From Guyanagaster necrorhizus (Eukaryota; Basidiomycota; Agaricomycetes; Agaricales; Physalacriaceae): 64,000 nt of DNA. Of this stretch, positions 23,090 through 34,784 are shown piece after piece. The stretch covers positions 448,928 through 512,927 of the forward strand of contig NW_025064882.1 of assembly GCF_019112545.1 (NCBI RefSeq), given 5' to 3'. The notes under the pieces are model-generated. The model was not told where the DNA came from and did not search any database. It was given only the letters and a program-made list of their open reading frames with translations. The position numbers were made by a program, and so were the translations under genes. Numbering within the stretch: the stretch's first letter is position 1; the number at the start of each line of letters is the position of its first letter.

Positions 23090-26000
23090 GACCTCCTTAC
23101 CCCGCGGCCAGTACGACGACAACTACTCTGGTTTTCATTACACAATTGTCAGAAATTCGGGCGCGGCCCTCCCAGCTACGCAAATCTTTGAGCAAGGGAT
23201 TCAGCGGGTCGACGAGCTGCGTGCTCTTGATCTAGCGAAAACGACATTCTCTTTCAGAACGTCTCTCATGAATTACGAGCGTCCGTTGGTTTTTAGCTGA
23301 GTGTCATATGCCGCTAATCTGTCGTGTCATAGTCCTCTCACTCTCATTCACGGGCCATGTCATGATGCTCTCAAGGCTGTCAACAGAACTCGATTCAAGC
23401 TAATATACCGCGCTAGCGGACGATTACCTCGGCTAGTCAATTCGCTCATGCTGTTCTCTAGCGCCGAGGCAAGGAGATTGCATGTAATTCGTTCCATTTA
23501 CGCTGTCAAACAGAATCGCTGAATATTTCTCTTAGGCGCGCTTTTGTCCGGTCAGGTTAGGTCCAGCAACAGCTGATATGGCTTCTCTGTTTCGGTCTGC
23601 TGTTGAAAAAGCAGGGATCGGTGCGTATGTTAGTTTATTTGGAACGCATTGGCTGATTTCCCATCAGATTACAACATCACATGCGACAACAGTGCTGATG
23701 AGCGTATTGCATACGTTGACCTTGGAATGTGACAAAAAATTGTTTTCAATCTTTTGTCGAACGCTGTGAAATACACGAAATCGGGCTGAGTGCTATAAAT
23801 ACAGTCAAAGACCTATCTCAAGAGTTACGACATGATCCTAGACGCATTCGCCTCGACCTTACATACACGTCTTCCGAAGTCATTTTGAGTGTCCAAGATA
23901 CGGGCTGTGGCATCCCGGAAGATCAGTTGGATAAAATCCTTTTGCGATTTCATCCCGTAGAGTCTTCGGATGGAAGAACTATTGAAGGTGAGCACAAACA
24001 AAAATAATATATATACCATATCATTTCATGCTCTTGGATCAGGAACTGGAATCGGCCTTGCCCTGACCAATGAGCTAGTCAAGATTCATCAAGGCATGAT
24101 CATCGTCCAGAGCATAAAGGGTCATGGCAGCGTTTTTACTGTAAGAATACCGCTTGGATGTGGCCATCTACGGGAGAAAGATGTCGACCACGACTTTGAT
24201 ATGGCACTCGCTGGAACTGGCTCATATGCAGCCGGTATTGTCGAAGAAGCGGCAGCTTGGTTGGGCGAAGACTCAGATACGTCGTCGCAGTTGAGTCATG
24301 CCTCTTCAACGGATGTCATTATGGGATCCGAACGGTTCACTGTTCTATTGGCGGAGGACAATGCTGTAGGATATTTACGAATGTTGGCATTGGCTTGGTT
24401 TATTCTCATTGGCTTTTGTAGGATGCTCGATCTTACATAAAGTCGATTCTCCTGAACGCTGTTCAAGATGTTGTCGATGTCTCTGACGGTCAGGCTGCAC
24501 TTGATTATATTCATACGCAGGAGCGGCCAGATCTCATAGTGACTGACATCATGAGTTAGTTTGTTTTGTCTGTTGCTTCATCGCCATCATTCTCACTGCC
24601 CGGCCAGTGCAACGGATGACCGGAACTGAATTGCCTCAGAAATTAGCTGAGGACCCAGATCCTGATATTCAGGCTATCCTTGTCATAGTCCTCAGCGCAA
24701 GTACTGGGTCTGAGGATCGACCCGATAGTGTATTTAGGGGCGCTGTGGATTTCCTACTGAAAGTTAGTTGAACAGTCTTTGTCATGCGAACCCCAATAAC
24801 TGAAGTATAACCCTATGTAGCCGTTCATCTCGTCCGAGTTGCTTAACCGCGTTAGAAACCGACTCCATGTGCTGAAACAGAGGCACGAACTCGAGAAACA
24901 AGTACGAGATCGGACCTTTGAGCTCAAGGTGACGCAGCAGCGCTACCAGCGCATGAGTGAACTATCGTCTGTGGCCATCTTTGAAACAGAAGATGTGGAT
25001 CATGGTTTGATTACTTATGCTGTGAGATTGGCTTCTCACTGCGGACTCCGACCATCATGCTCACTGTTTCTTGACAGAACGAGCAATTTTTTACACTCAC
25101 TTGTTAGCCTCGGACTCTGCCTTTGCCATTAAAATGCATCATAGACCGGTTCGTTACTGATTTACTCAAGCCGTAGCATCTTTCTGAAATAAATGCACTA
25201 GATTGGCGCCGGAACTTCAAGAGGCGGCTACCAGGGCTTGTCTCGATGCTCCCATGATTAATGGAGAACCGGTCCAGTTTGATGCTGTGTAAGACTCTTT
25301 TTAACTTGATTTTTTTTTCTTCAATTCTAAATCTTTTCTCTAGATTTGAAAACGGGAAGAACGCCTTTGTTGAGGTTATAGCGCTCAGTGATGGACGGCT
25401 ACGTATGCGTATCGCTTTTGAATCGGCCTCTAGCTAACCCAGGTATAGTTGGTACACTGACAGATCAGACGGAGCAGCGGCGGGTGGCTACTGAGCAACT
25501 GAGTGAAGAGCGTGCGAAAGCGGACCAGGCAGTTCGACGACGATGACTGCAGGCATGTATCATTTTAAAAATTTTCTACCATTTGACTTATTAACTCTGT
25601 TACAAGAAACATTCATTGACATTGTGTCACATGAATTGCGAAATCCGCTGAGCGCTATTGTACAAAGCGCGGAACTTCTCTCGTGCGTATCTTATGCTTC
25701 GAACCATCTCATAAGCTAATATCCATACAAGGAGTTCTATTGCTCGACTGCAGGATATCCTAGATACATTACAGAGCATGAATAGCAATCATGATGCTGA
25801 TAAATTGGTTCGTACTTCATCTTATAGCGGGTTGGCTTCCCTAACAGGCTATCTGCAGTTCGAGGAGAGCAACGTTGAACTCAAAGATACGAATCACGCG
25901 GTCTCTTCCGTTGCGCTTTGTGCCCGTCATCAAACGATCATCGCCGCGTACGCTATATTTTCCGGAGCTGATTTGCTCGATCTAACGAGTCGCGTATGTT

Positions 26001-26353
26001 AAAATGATATCCTTGCCGCTTCTCGACTATATAGCAATCTTTTAAGCGTAATCCTACCACGTTTCACCTACTGGAGGAACTTCAGGTGGGCAGTTCCTTA
26101 CACTTCGCTCGCGAGTGTCTTCAACGGTTTAATCAGGCTACGTTGGACATATACTCCGTGCAAGCTGCAGCGCAGTCCATCGATTTAAGATTGACCATCC
26201 GTGATGATATCGAGAGAGAAACCTGTATCATCGCGGATCCCACTAGGTAAGCCCAAGTTTTGTTCTAGACGAGAAGTATATAAGTGACGGACGCCTCGAT
26301 TAATTATAGGTTCTGCCAGATACTGGTCAACTTAATGTACGAAACCATCAAAC
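23090..26353 (+). pseudogene. C-terminal part of a broken hybrid histidine kinase (inverted segment)
   Basis: Remains of a signalling kinase. In order: the end of a GAF domain (GQYDDNYSGF ... ATQIFEQGIQRVDELRALDL), a HisKA with the phospho-His (FQNVSHELRAPLTLIHGP), an ATPase core (N box KIVFNLLSNAVKYTKSG, G1 DTGCGIP, G2 GTGIGLALTNELVKIHQG), a receiver (FTVLLAEDNA, DLIVTDIM with the acceptor Asp, LLKPF with the conserved Lys), a PAS-like region, a second HisKA (FIDIVSHELRNPLSAIV), and the start of a second ATPase N box (RFCQILVNLM) that breaks off at about 26353. Two kinase cores separated by a receiver is the dual-hybrid layout known from basidiomycetes. It is dead: a 2-nt insertion before the first H box (near 23250), TGA for the N-box Trp (23730-23732), and loss of the C-terminal end. 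Confidence 0.85.
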
Positions 26354-26361
26354 CCATGGGT

Positions 26362-27900
26362 GCGCAATCATAAGATGTACACAATGGCACCAGGACTGCA
26401 TCGCGTATAGGATCCTCTCATCCTCTGCATTGGAATAGCTGTGGACAAGGATTTTGTGCCCTAAGGGAGTTGCAGCCGACACATGCTTCGGCAAAGGGTT
26501 AATGACCTTGCTGGGACTTAGAGGAAGAAAGCTCCACCACTTGGGGGAGGCTATAGGATGCCCAGGCTCAATACCAATCGACCCAACGAGTTTGAGGTGA
26601 GTAACATCAGGTGCGAGCAGAAAGTCACTGTTGGTTTGTTCGGAGTTTGTGTCTACCTCTGAGGAGCTTGAAGCGCCGTCAGTCGATGTTGTCTGATCGG
26701 TGTAGCATAGAACATAAGGAAAATCAGCAGCATTCCCTTCCAACGCATCTAAGACAGCCTTCCAAACATCACGAGAGGTTCTGGCTGGAGCACAGCGTTC
26801 TGCTAGAGCCCGGACAGCCTTCATACGGCGCTCCGAAAGCACCTTGTCCGTGGTTTCCATACGACTAATTGTAGTCAGTGGCTCAAATGAAAAACGTATC
26901 CATAAAAGAAACCCATTTGTTCACTATGCCTCCTACGGTTCCATCCTCGACTTCCACGGGAATATAGGACCACGTGTAGTAGGTTTCGACAACATCGGGC
27001 GTGAAATCATCTTCAGCCAGCACTGAACCACGCGCAAGCTCCTGTCTGGGTTTGGAGTCAAAGAAAAGCAAGTCATCCGTTCTGCTGACTGGTTGTCCTT
27101 GATAGACTGCGTCGAAGTGTTTTGAGAAAGTTTCCGAAATCTCGCTAAAGGCTAACCTTGCGTGTTTCCAAGCATAAAAGGATGTTTCGAGGCAGATCCC
27201 TTGGCCCATACTTCATTATAGAGAAGTATGCGCTCCGAACCCTAGAAAATACATCTATGAGCTGGTTAACGAATTTCACATGGCTGGAAGGAGCGAAGCT
27301 ACGCACGATTGTGACGGATTCAAGATCATTATGGACACAACAGACCTGAGTGACTGAGGTCAGGCATACATAGGCCCGAGCGGTGTCGACGCCCAGTCGT
27401 AATCAAGAGTGAGCCGTCCCACTTCTGTCGAACGGAGTTCAGGAGCAAAGGCAAGCATAGGCAGCGACATCTACACGGAGACTCGGTACAAGAAACAGAC
27501 GAGAAACCAATCGCACGTACGCCAGGTTTTAGGCCAATCGTCGGGGCAACGACGACGCCCATAAGAATCATCCATCGTAACGATTGGAGCTGCAGCGAAG
27601 CGCAGAAAATGCTACCGTCGGCGAAAGACAGAGACAAGGGGCTCCCGTCCGTCTTGGAAGTACACGAGAAACGCAAAATGGACCGCGCTAGCTCCTGTGC
27701 ACCTTCTGCAGACAGCCTAAGGATCCCGTCGGAAGCAAACGCATCGAATGCGTCCAGACCGGCCAGGCATCACGTTGCCACCAGGCACTGATTCCAAGTC
27801 GTACACCGCTGCAAGGTGCCTATAGGAAGCAACGACAGTGCCGGCAGCAGTGAGAGTTCCTGCAAGGACCTCATGGTCAGGGAGAGAAAGATTCGTGTCG
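26362..27900 (-). pseudogene. N-terminal part of the same broken histidine kinase
   Basis: Opposite-strand piece that supplies what the neighbouring kinase segment lacks. Seen in order: a fungal-kinase N-terminal region (LAGLDAFDAFASDGILRLSA, FADGSIFCASLQLQ), a PAS domain (DYDWASTPLGPMYA, ILLYNEVWA, SKHPFMLGN, FDAVYQGQPVSRTDDLLFF, YYTWSYIPVEVEDGTVGG), then KVLSERRMKAVRALAERCA and a GAF domain (VWKAVLDALEGNAADFPYVL). It stops inside the GAF at about 26362, in a DAVLVPL stretch, while the inverted segment resumes GAF sequence at about 23090. TGA replaces the conserved Trp of PLGPMYAWPQ at 27362-27360, and the frame shifts inside the PAS. The start is not determined. Histidine-kinase identity is firm from motif order. 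Confidence 0.8.
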
Positions 27901-28238
27901 TGGCGGGGCGAAGCGCTAAGCTTGAAGCAGTGGACTCTAGAGGAGGAGAATCACTTTGATTTGTAGTAGGGCTGGATTAAAAGCGACTCTGCTGTCTCAC
28001 CTCAGTCATCCCAACACGCCTCCTTTTCCGTCAAAGAAATTTCTACGTCTCACGACAGCCTGCTGTAGTTTTAAAGTTTATCATTAAATAATATTGATAA
28101 CGCTCAACATTGAACTATCCTTCAACGTGAAATACCATGTACCAAAGTACCAACCACTAACACCACCATGATAGAAGCCCTACAGTAAAATTTTAGTGAC
28201 CCCTCTAATCTGCGTCAGGAACTACACAAACCTTGTCC
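27901..28238. other. Short intergenic stretch
   Basis: About 340 bp between the 5' end of the kinase remnant and the 3' end of the TMEM135-like gene. It may include upstream kinase exons; nothing certain. Confidence 0.35.
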
Positions 28239-30406
28239 TCAGTTAGCTCCAATGAACTGATATAATATCCGTCTTACGAGTCCCGATAGATGGTGAGGCT
28301 CCATCTGGTATGTACTCTGCAAAGAGATGAATATACTTCCAAATAAAAGAGACACAACGCACCATGACCATCGCCATTCCCAGCGCCGACAGCTACATCC
28401 GATCAGCAACAACATGTAAATATAGTGAGCTGACATACCAAAGCTTCTCCAGCTTTACCTCCCTTGAACCCACCAGGCACTTTGCCTGTCGTGATGTTCC
28501 AGAAGCTCTCCAGAGCTTTCGGCAGGACATACATTGACAACTCCGCACGCCTTTTCTTCTCTTCGATAAGCAGGCTAAGACCAGTTGCGAGACCAGGCCA
28601 CCAATACGCCGCCCTCGACATAAACAAAAAGTCCACCAGCCACTGCGGTATCTTGAATATTGATCTAGGTGACATAGAAGTGAGGAATTCGTGGATGACG
28701 CGTCGCGCACATACGAAACCTGAAATGGCTCTCATCAGTCAATCCAGGTGAGTGTAACGTCAAGGCTATACCTTGGTATATAACAACATACACCCCGAGG
28801 AATGTACAGCTTCGGGCAGTCCCGAAACCTGCTTTCGCGAGAATCTTTAAGGGATCTTGTATGAAGGCTTTGGTTCGAAATAAGATTGGGGGCAGAAAAT
28901 GCAGAGCGCCATAAACAGGTAGCATAAACCTGGCCACTGCAAAGAAACGAGCCGAAGGCACGTCCCAACATGACGACTGGCCAGGATGAAGAGCTTCGCA
29001 AGGGCAATGACAGCCTGCCTCAGACGAGGCTATGGAGTTGGGAGCACCGAGGTAAAAAGCTTCTTTCTTTGCCAGCAGTGAAGCAGCATTCTCAGGCGTG
29101 ACCTTCCATCTCTAAGAGGAAAGGTCAGTATGCGACGAGAGTTGGAGAAACGTCACAAACGTTACTATAAAGAATCTTGTCCAAATCAGTCGAGTTAAAC
29201 GTACGCGACCGCATTAGATCGTAATTCATGTCGACACCTTCTTTGGGAACTTGTGATGCTCTGACGATCCTACGATTCACTTAAGGCATAAGAGTCCGGT
29301 ATGACATTTGAATACGTACCAAGCGCGATACGATTTGGGTAGTGTATCAGGTCGCATAAACGAGGCATACAGGACCTGCGCATTACTGAAGAGATGTCAG
29401 CGTGGCAGGAAGGAGACCCACAAACACGTACATCAGCGCAAATAATATTACATCTCCAAAGGGTATTGTGATATTCCTGGCGGTAGTATATGCATTGAAA
29501 GAGCCCTGCAGACCACGGACAAACATCTGCTGAGCTATTGTAACTCTCCTTCCACGAGTCTCAAACAATACAGCCAGCCCGCCGGCCGCAAAACCAGCGA
29601 GAGCTGCATGCCATCTTCTCGTCTTCTTACGCACCAAAACCTGTTGAGCTTGTGTGCTCAGTGACAAGCGTTGAGAACGTCGGCGGTGGCGGGGAGAGGG
29701 AATAGGGACTTGGACGGTATGCCACGCTGCCTCGTCATCATCGAAGAATGGATTAGATGGGAACTTAACTGTAGGCATAAGGAGAGGCAAGGCATTGATA
29801 AGGAACTTATAGACAGAAGTAAATGTCCCAAGCATGGCAGCGAACCGCCATGTATCTCTTCCAAAAATGGCACGACCAATGATAGGAAGCCGTTGTTTTC
29901 TTCGAGAAGAGATTATTTCTTGTTGGCGATACCGGCGACAGCTAATACTTACTTGGGAATCGAGCGAAGCCTGATGAAGACCAATATCAGGTTGAACGCA
30001 GCCCGTATGTTGAAAGCGAGAGCACCAGAGCCTGCAACTAATTTCAGCTTCCTGAGGTCTAGCGACAAAGGTAATACGCACGTATTCCACCGGTAGCTGC
30101 ATGCTTCAGACACCCACCCAAGTCATGCAATTCAACCACAGGCTCTCCCCTAACACGCCATACCATCTTACCCGCCTCCCGCAGTCGCTCCTGGTGGTTC
30201 GCCAACGCGACGAGGTTCTCAAACGACACCATGGCCCTCCTTGTCGTGAAAACGTCGTTCGACGGCGTAGGGGGGGTCGAGTCTGTCGAGGATCTATTCA
30301 TGGTAGATAGCGCGATCCGGAGAGGCACCGGGGTGCCGGGCGGAGTCGAGTATGGCGTCGTCGCCTCGCTGCTCTCGGCAGAGCCGAGGTCTCTATCGTG
30401 ATTCAT
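28239..30406 (-). CDS. TMEM135-like multi-pass membrane protein
   Basis: Fungal relative of animal TMEM135, a membrane protein linked to mitochondria, peroxisomes and lipid droplets; its molecular activity is unsettled. A Ser/Thr/Pro-rich N-terminal region (MNHDRDLGSAESSEATTPYS) is followed by repeated membrane segments and family-like blocks: RDTWRFAAMLGTFTSVYKFL, RRWHAALAGFAAGGLAVLFE, NAYTTARNITIPFGDVILFA, YASFMRPDTLPKSYRAW, FGTARSCTFLGVYVVIYQ, FMSRAAYWWPGLATGLSLLI, and ELSMYVLPKALESFWN. The C-terminus HHLSGLVRRILYQFIGAN is what I remember for this fungal family. Start at 30406 is the first ATG of the Ser-rich exon. Introns are numerous; inner boundaries are approximate. Nothing broken was seen. 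Confidence 0.82.
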
Positions 30407-31055
30407 AGCGTTAAAGGAAAGGACACGAAGGTCCTGGAGGAACGATGGACACCGCGTAGGACCATGTGAATTCCGAGCAAATAACCTGACCTATGTACGT
30501 CATCATTCAGAAATGTACCGTGATGGATAAGGACGCCTGGCAGTACCCTTGTTGCGGCACTGGAGGAGCAGGGGCGTCAGCGTCGTCGTCGTCGATGAAC
30601 GTGAAGGAGATCGATTTCAAATTGAATTCCACTTTAGCCAGCATCCACTGGCAATTCATTTTGTTCAGCATCAGCTTCTTCGCTTCCACGAAAAGCAGGT
30701 CAACAAGCAATTGACTATTAGAATACTCACAGATATTTATGGCCGTTGGGAAAAATCGAGAGGATCGTACGATGTGTATAGTCCCGGTTTTTCTTTCTCT
30801 GTGTCTTTGCTCATCTCGTAGTGCCAGTATCCGTTGTTCTCGACAGGATGAATACAAAACAACACTTGCATAAGGAAGATTACTGGTCTCTGAACAGCCG
30901 AGGGAAGTTCGGATAAGATTTCATTTGCATTCTAAGTATTCCAATTGATGATCACAATATAGCTGAATAAAGCCTTTGCTCCATCTCTGGACAATGTTTT
31001 ATAGTCATAGTTGAATAGTACGACCTCCGTGGTGTCTACGATATGCTTGCGACGT
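30407..31055. other. Intergenic region, upstream of the TMEM135-like gene
   Basis: About 650 bp with open frames on both strands that are mutual shadows (30507-30857 minus, 30549-30821 plus). I do not recognise either product, and neither has splice or motif support. Confidence 0.4.
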
Positions 31056-32209
31056 CTACTGAATTCTCTTGTCCACGCGTTTGATTGAAGGGAGCCCGAA
31101 GCGATACTGAACAGCAAACTTGCTGTGATCATCCTTCATACAGAGCGAACTTAGGCGTCTTATTAGTGAAAAAGCTTCGAAAATAGTATCGGAAGACTTA
31201 CATAACTACGAAATGTGAGTTGCAGTCAAAGACGTATTATGTGCACTCACAATGGGTTCCAGTGAACATGTAATAAGTGCCCAGACCCTACATATATTCG
31301 TGAGTTGAGGTGAAATGGAAACCCTTAGAGTTCTTACGGTCAAGACGTGCCACCAAGCATGTCCTTCAAGCAAAAATGCCAGCGGCCATCCGATGGCAAC
31401 CTTAAATCTTGTTAGGTCGTCGCAGAAAATGTTGTCTAGGTTCCAGATGAGAAATCCGAATACGAAAAGGCCTGCACCGTAGCCAAAGATGCCTCCGATT
31501 TGTGACTTCTTGTCATCAGGTATTCGAAAGCGCACTTCCGACCATTTCAAAAGATGTCTGATCATAAAAGCAGTACTAATTGCAAGCGTTCCGAACGCGA
31601 CCTGGTGATATACTGGATTGCGGTAGACGATACTGAGTACGGAATTAGCCAAAAAAACTAGGGAAAGACTTTCATCAATGCTCACTAGCTCCAAGTGAAC
31701 AACACGTCGAATGCAATGCTTAGTACAAGAGAAGTTATGCTTTTACGCAAAGTTATGTCAAAACCAGGGCTGTCGTCGTACAGGAACCAGCAACTTCCGG
31801 CAGTGACATAGATCATGGGGAGTTCATCCAGGAGTTGGTAGTGATACAAAAGCGTTGCGTGAAATGCGAGGCTGCCAAAGCCAATGAGAGCGAATCCCTG
31901 CGACCGGCGTCAGGAGCGGTGATGATGTGGCAGAACCAGATGGCTTACACCGAAACCGACGATATACCTGGTCGGCATGGATGCACGTCGTGCATTGTGT
32001 GCTCCGTAAGCAGCCAGGAAGATGAAAAATAGGTTGGAAATTGTGTTGGCCATTTCAGCAATATAATAGGAGAACTGGTAGTTGGCCTAGAGACGACTGA
32101 GGAAAACCGCGACGAGGAGGAGTATACGACGTACTTCGCACCAGTCGAGCGTGGCCGTCACTGGACCATGATATCCATCCAAGTTTACAACAAGAGTCGA
32201 GCTCGCCAT
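31056..32209 (-). CDS. YPC1: Alkaline ceramidase (YPC1/YDC1 family)
   Basis: ER/Golgi membrane enzyme that hydrolyses ceramide to a sphingoid base and fatty acid. Start MASSTLVVNLDGYHGPVTAT, then LDWCEV and NYQFSYYIAEMANTISNLFF, matching the family opening (GPxTxTLDWCE, YYIAEFxNTxSN). LDELPMIYVTAGSCWFLY carries the conserved LDELPM motif. Later come NPVYHQVAFGTLAISTAFM and GHAWWHVLTGLGTYYMFTGT, where the HxxxH of HAWWH is a metal-ligand motif of the CREST superfamily. The last exon encodes LCMKDDHSKFAVQYRFGLP and ends at 31056. About seven membrane segments. Divergent from the DUF1295 gene. Whether it acts on phyto- or dihydroceramide cannot be read from sequence. Confidence 0.93.
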
Positions 32210-32487
32210 GATTGGTGATACACAAAGAATACAGGGTGTTAAGGAAAAAAGACGAAGCGAAGTGCCGAACCGTTTGACCGCTCACGGTCAGGGACCAGGG
32301 TTGCATACTAGAGGTCTAAGCTTTTCATTCTAAAAATACTATGCCACCGGCGATTGGTACCAAAAGTCAGCTATAATGAGAACATTCTGTCCCAATTCAT
32401 GCACGCTAAATATAGTCACATCGTCATCGCGCGATCATCATTCCCTCGGCCCCTCGACATCGACACTACTTACCCGCAGCAACCATC
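32210..32487. promoter_or_regulatory. Divergent promoter of alkaline ceramidase and the DUF1295 gene
   Basis: 278 bp between the two ATGs with an inverted CCAAT (attgg) near 32350 and A/T-rich patches. Specific factor sites cannot be assigned. Confidence 0.35.
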
Positions 32488-33799
32488 ATGGTTTTCCTTC
32501 CCCCACCATCGTGGACCGAATTCGCCTGGCCCCTGCAGTTCTGTGCATTCGTGGCGGCGGCAACATACATCGCATCCATTGTAACGGCCAATGTATCCCA
32601 AGTAGGTTTATGTCTCTTTGCTGGAGCAATTGCTCGAGTATATGCGTCTAGGTTGACCGTCTCTGGACATTTCTTCCACCCCTCTATTCTGCCTACTTCG
32701 CCTTGCTGCCTCTGTGGCCCAAGTCAGTTCAGCCGTTTCCATTGTGTCCGTATGTTCCCCGTGAGCTCGTGGCGGTCGCCAGCGACTACAGCCCACGCGC
32801 CGTGTTGATGCTAGCGCTCGAAGTTATCTGGATGTTCAGGTTCGTACTGCCAGCCCATCCATGACTTGCTAGCCTTTCCTGACATTCGTTGTTAGGCTCA
32901 GCTATAACACCTACCGTCGCGGTCTGTTCAGCTTGAAGGACGAAGATTATCGATGGGCAGTGCTCCGTACCCAGCTCCCCGCGTGGTTCTTCCAAGTCAT
33001 GAACTTGGTTTTTATCTCTGGAATTCAGAACGTACTCCTTCTATCGCTTGGTATTCCAGCATACATTGCGGCAGTTCAGCAACCTCACAGCAATCTCGCT
33101 CTCTCTGACGTCGTCCTTGCATTATCCAGTCTTGTCATGCTTTGCCTTGAATTTATAGCTGACAATCAGCAGTACGCTTTTCATGCCTATAAACACTCCT
33201 ATCTTAAAGGCACGGGTGACTACGCTGAAAAGAAGCAGTGGGTCGGTGCCCGTCTCAACTGGATTCCAGCAGATGCAAAAAGAGGATTTGTGACTCGTGG
33301 ATTGTGGGCGTACTCCAGGCATCCAAACTTTACATGCGAGCAGCTTTTTTGGGTAAGATTCCACGTAGCGCCTGCACGGTGACTGTCCTCACATCGACCT
33401 TTGTCCTAGTGGATGAATACATTCTTCCCTGTAGCCGCCCAGTTCCCTCTGGACATTCCCCTCTGTTCCTTTTCTCGATGCGTTGAAAACGTCTTCCACA
33501 TCTACGCATACCTTACTACGACGCCCGTAGCAGAGATCTTCAGGACCGCATCATCATTTTGGCCTCTGCTTCCAGCTGCAAGCTTGAGCTTACTTTTCAT
33601 TGCGTCTACGAAATACACGGAACAGATTACGAAGTCGAAGTATCCTTCGTATACATTCTATCAGAAGAGAGTTGCGATGTTTGGTTTTATCAAAACAATG
33701 GAGATGTCTTTATATTACAAGCTGAGGGGAGGGGAACAGAAGAAACAAATTGAGAAGGAGCTATGGGGTTCGGATACGGGAAAGGTCAAACAGTACTAA
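32488..33799 (+). CDS. DUF1295 membrane protein (steroid 5-alpha-reductase-like fold)
   Basis: Multi-pass membrane protein of the DUF1295 family, related to steroid 5-alpha reductases and isoprenyl-Cys methyltransferases; substrate unknown. The N-terminal membrane segment (PLQFCAFVAAATYIASIVTA) is followed after an intron by VDRLWTFLPPLYSAYFALLP. Next come LMLALEVIWMFRLSYNTYRR, EDYRWAVLRTQLPAWFFQVM, and FADNQQYAFHAYKH-type sequence (IADNQQYAFHAYKHSYL). The signature TRGLWAYSRHPNFTCEQLFW matches the RHPN motif that binds NADPH in this fold. The C-terminus FYQKRVAMFGFIKTMEMSLY is basic. Length is near 330 residues, normal for the family. Exon joins are all in phase. Confidence 0.88.
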
Positions 33800-33949
33800 T
33801 TTTCTTCTTGGGTCCTTTCAATATTTATGTTCTGTATTGAAGTAGTAATGAAAATATCAGAAATCATGTAGCTGTGTACTCTGCTGGACCGGTGCTGACC
33901 AACGATCCGTTGCCAAATTTGGTCAGGGACCCTTCTCTCACCAACCATC

Positions 33950-34784
33950 ATGACCACCAATATTCTCATCTCTGCATTTGCCCCCTTCTCGTCATTGTCG
34001 TTGGCAGTTCCGTTGTCGACGTCTATTTCTTCTGTTCTGCCCTTGCTTGAAGAAAAATACCCTCTTCTTCCAGTGGACTCTCTTCGCCTCTCCACCCATT
34101 CTGGGGCTGCTCTCGAAGACGACGCGCCTCTTTCAATACTACTCAATGACTCTACTTTCTTGACACTTCGTCTTACGCCTCGGCTTCTCGGTGGAAAGGG
34201 AGGTTTCGGGTCTCAGTTACGGGCGGCCGGCGGCCGTATGAGTAGTCAGAAAACAAGCAACAACGATTCCTGTCGGGATTTGAGTGGGAGGCGACTAAGT
34301 ACTATAAAGGAGGCGAAGAAGTGCGTATATGTACCTTTGTTCAGTATTATCTCGCTAAGAGTCTCTTTAGGTTGGCTGAGTATCTTGGGGCAGAGCCTGA
34401 GCGCGCCGCTGCAAAGGCTGAAGCTCAGAAGGCAAAGCTGGAAGCTCTCGAGCGTAAATTAGGCATCGAGCCAAGGAAAGGATCCAGCAGTGGAACAAGT
34501 ACTCCAGGACAGTCCGAACCTACACCTCTCGCAGGCAAGAAGCATCGTTTTGACGACACGGAGTACTTGGAGCAGAGCAAAGAGCTGGTAGATGGTGTCA
34601 AGAATGCGGTGTCAGCTGGTAAGTAGCTTCGCGCGTATCACTTGATTTTATCTTACAATGGTCATTAGCCCTGCTGAAGAAGAAAAAGAAGGCCAAACTG
34701 ACACACGATAGCTCAGCAACTGACAAGTCTGTGAAGGCTTCCGCTACGGCTGCTGCCTCCAGTGTTGAGGCTGTAGGCGCCTAG
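33950..34784 (+). CDS. SDE2: SDE2 homologue, ubiquitin-fold splicing/genome-stability factor
   Basis: Nuclear protein made as a precursor with an N-terminal ubiquitin-like fold. In fission yeast the fold is cut off and the Lys-led remainder joins the spliceosome to help particular introns. The first 80 residues look like the ubiquitin-like fold ([20 protein letters not shown] ... [15 protein letters not shown]), then the invariant cleavage block [20 protein letters not shown] (Gly81-Gly82 | Lys83). After SSQK and a [20 protein letters not shown] block comes an Ala/Lys/Glu coiled-coil segment and a Lys/Ala-rich tail ending VEAVGA. Three exons; the first intron (from 34320) follows an AA of a Lys codon. 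Length about 245 residues. It lies 150 bp after the DUF1295 gene on the same strand. Confidence 0.93.

Noticed and set aside
30507..30857. Overlapping minus and plus open frames upstream of the TMEM135-like gene
   Set aside because: Each is the shadow of the other and neither shows motifs or splice sites; left as intergenic.
31056..34784. Lipid-metabolism gene cluster (ceramidase, DUF1295 protein)
   Set aside because: Only two membrane-lipid-type genes sharing a promoter, with unrelated neighbours (SDE2, TMEM135-like); coincidence is a sufficient explanation.
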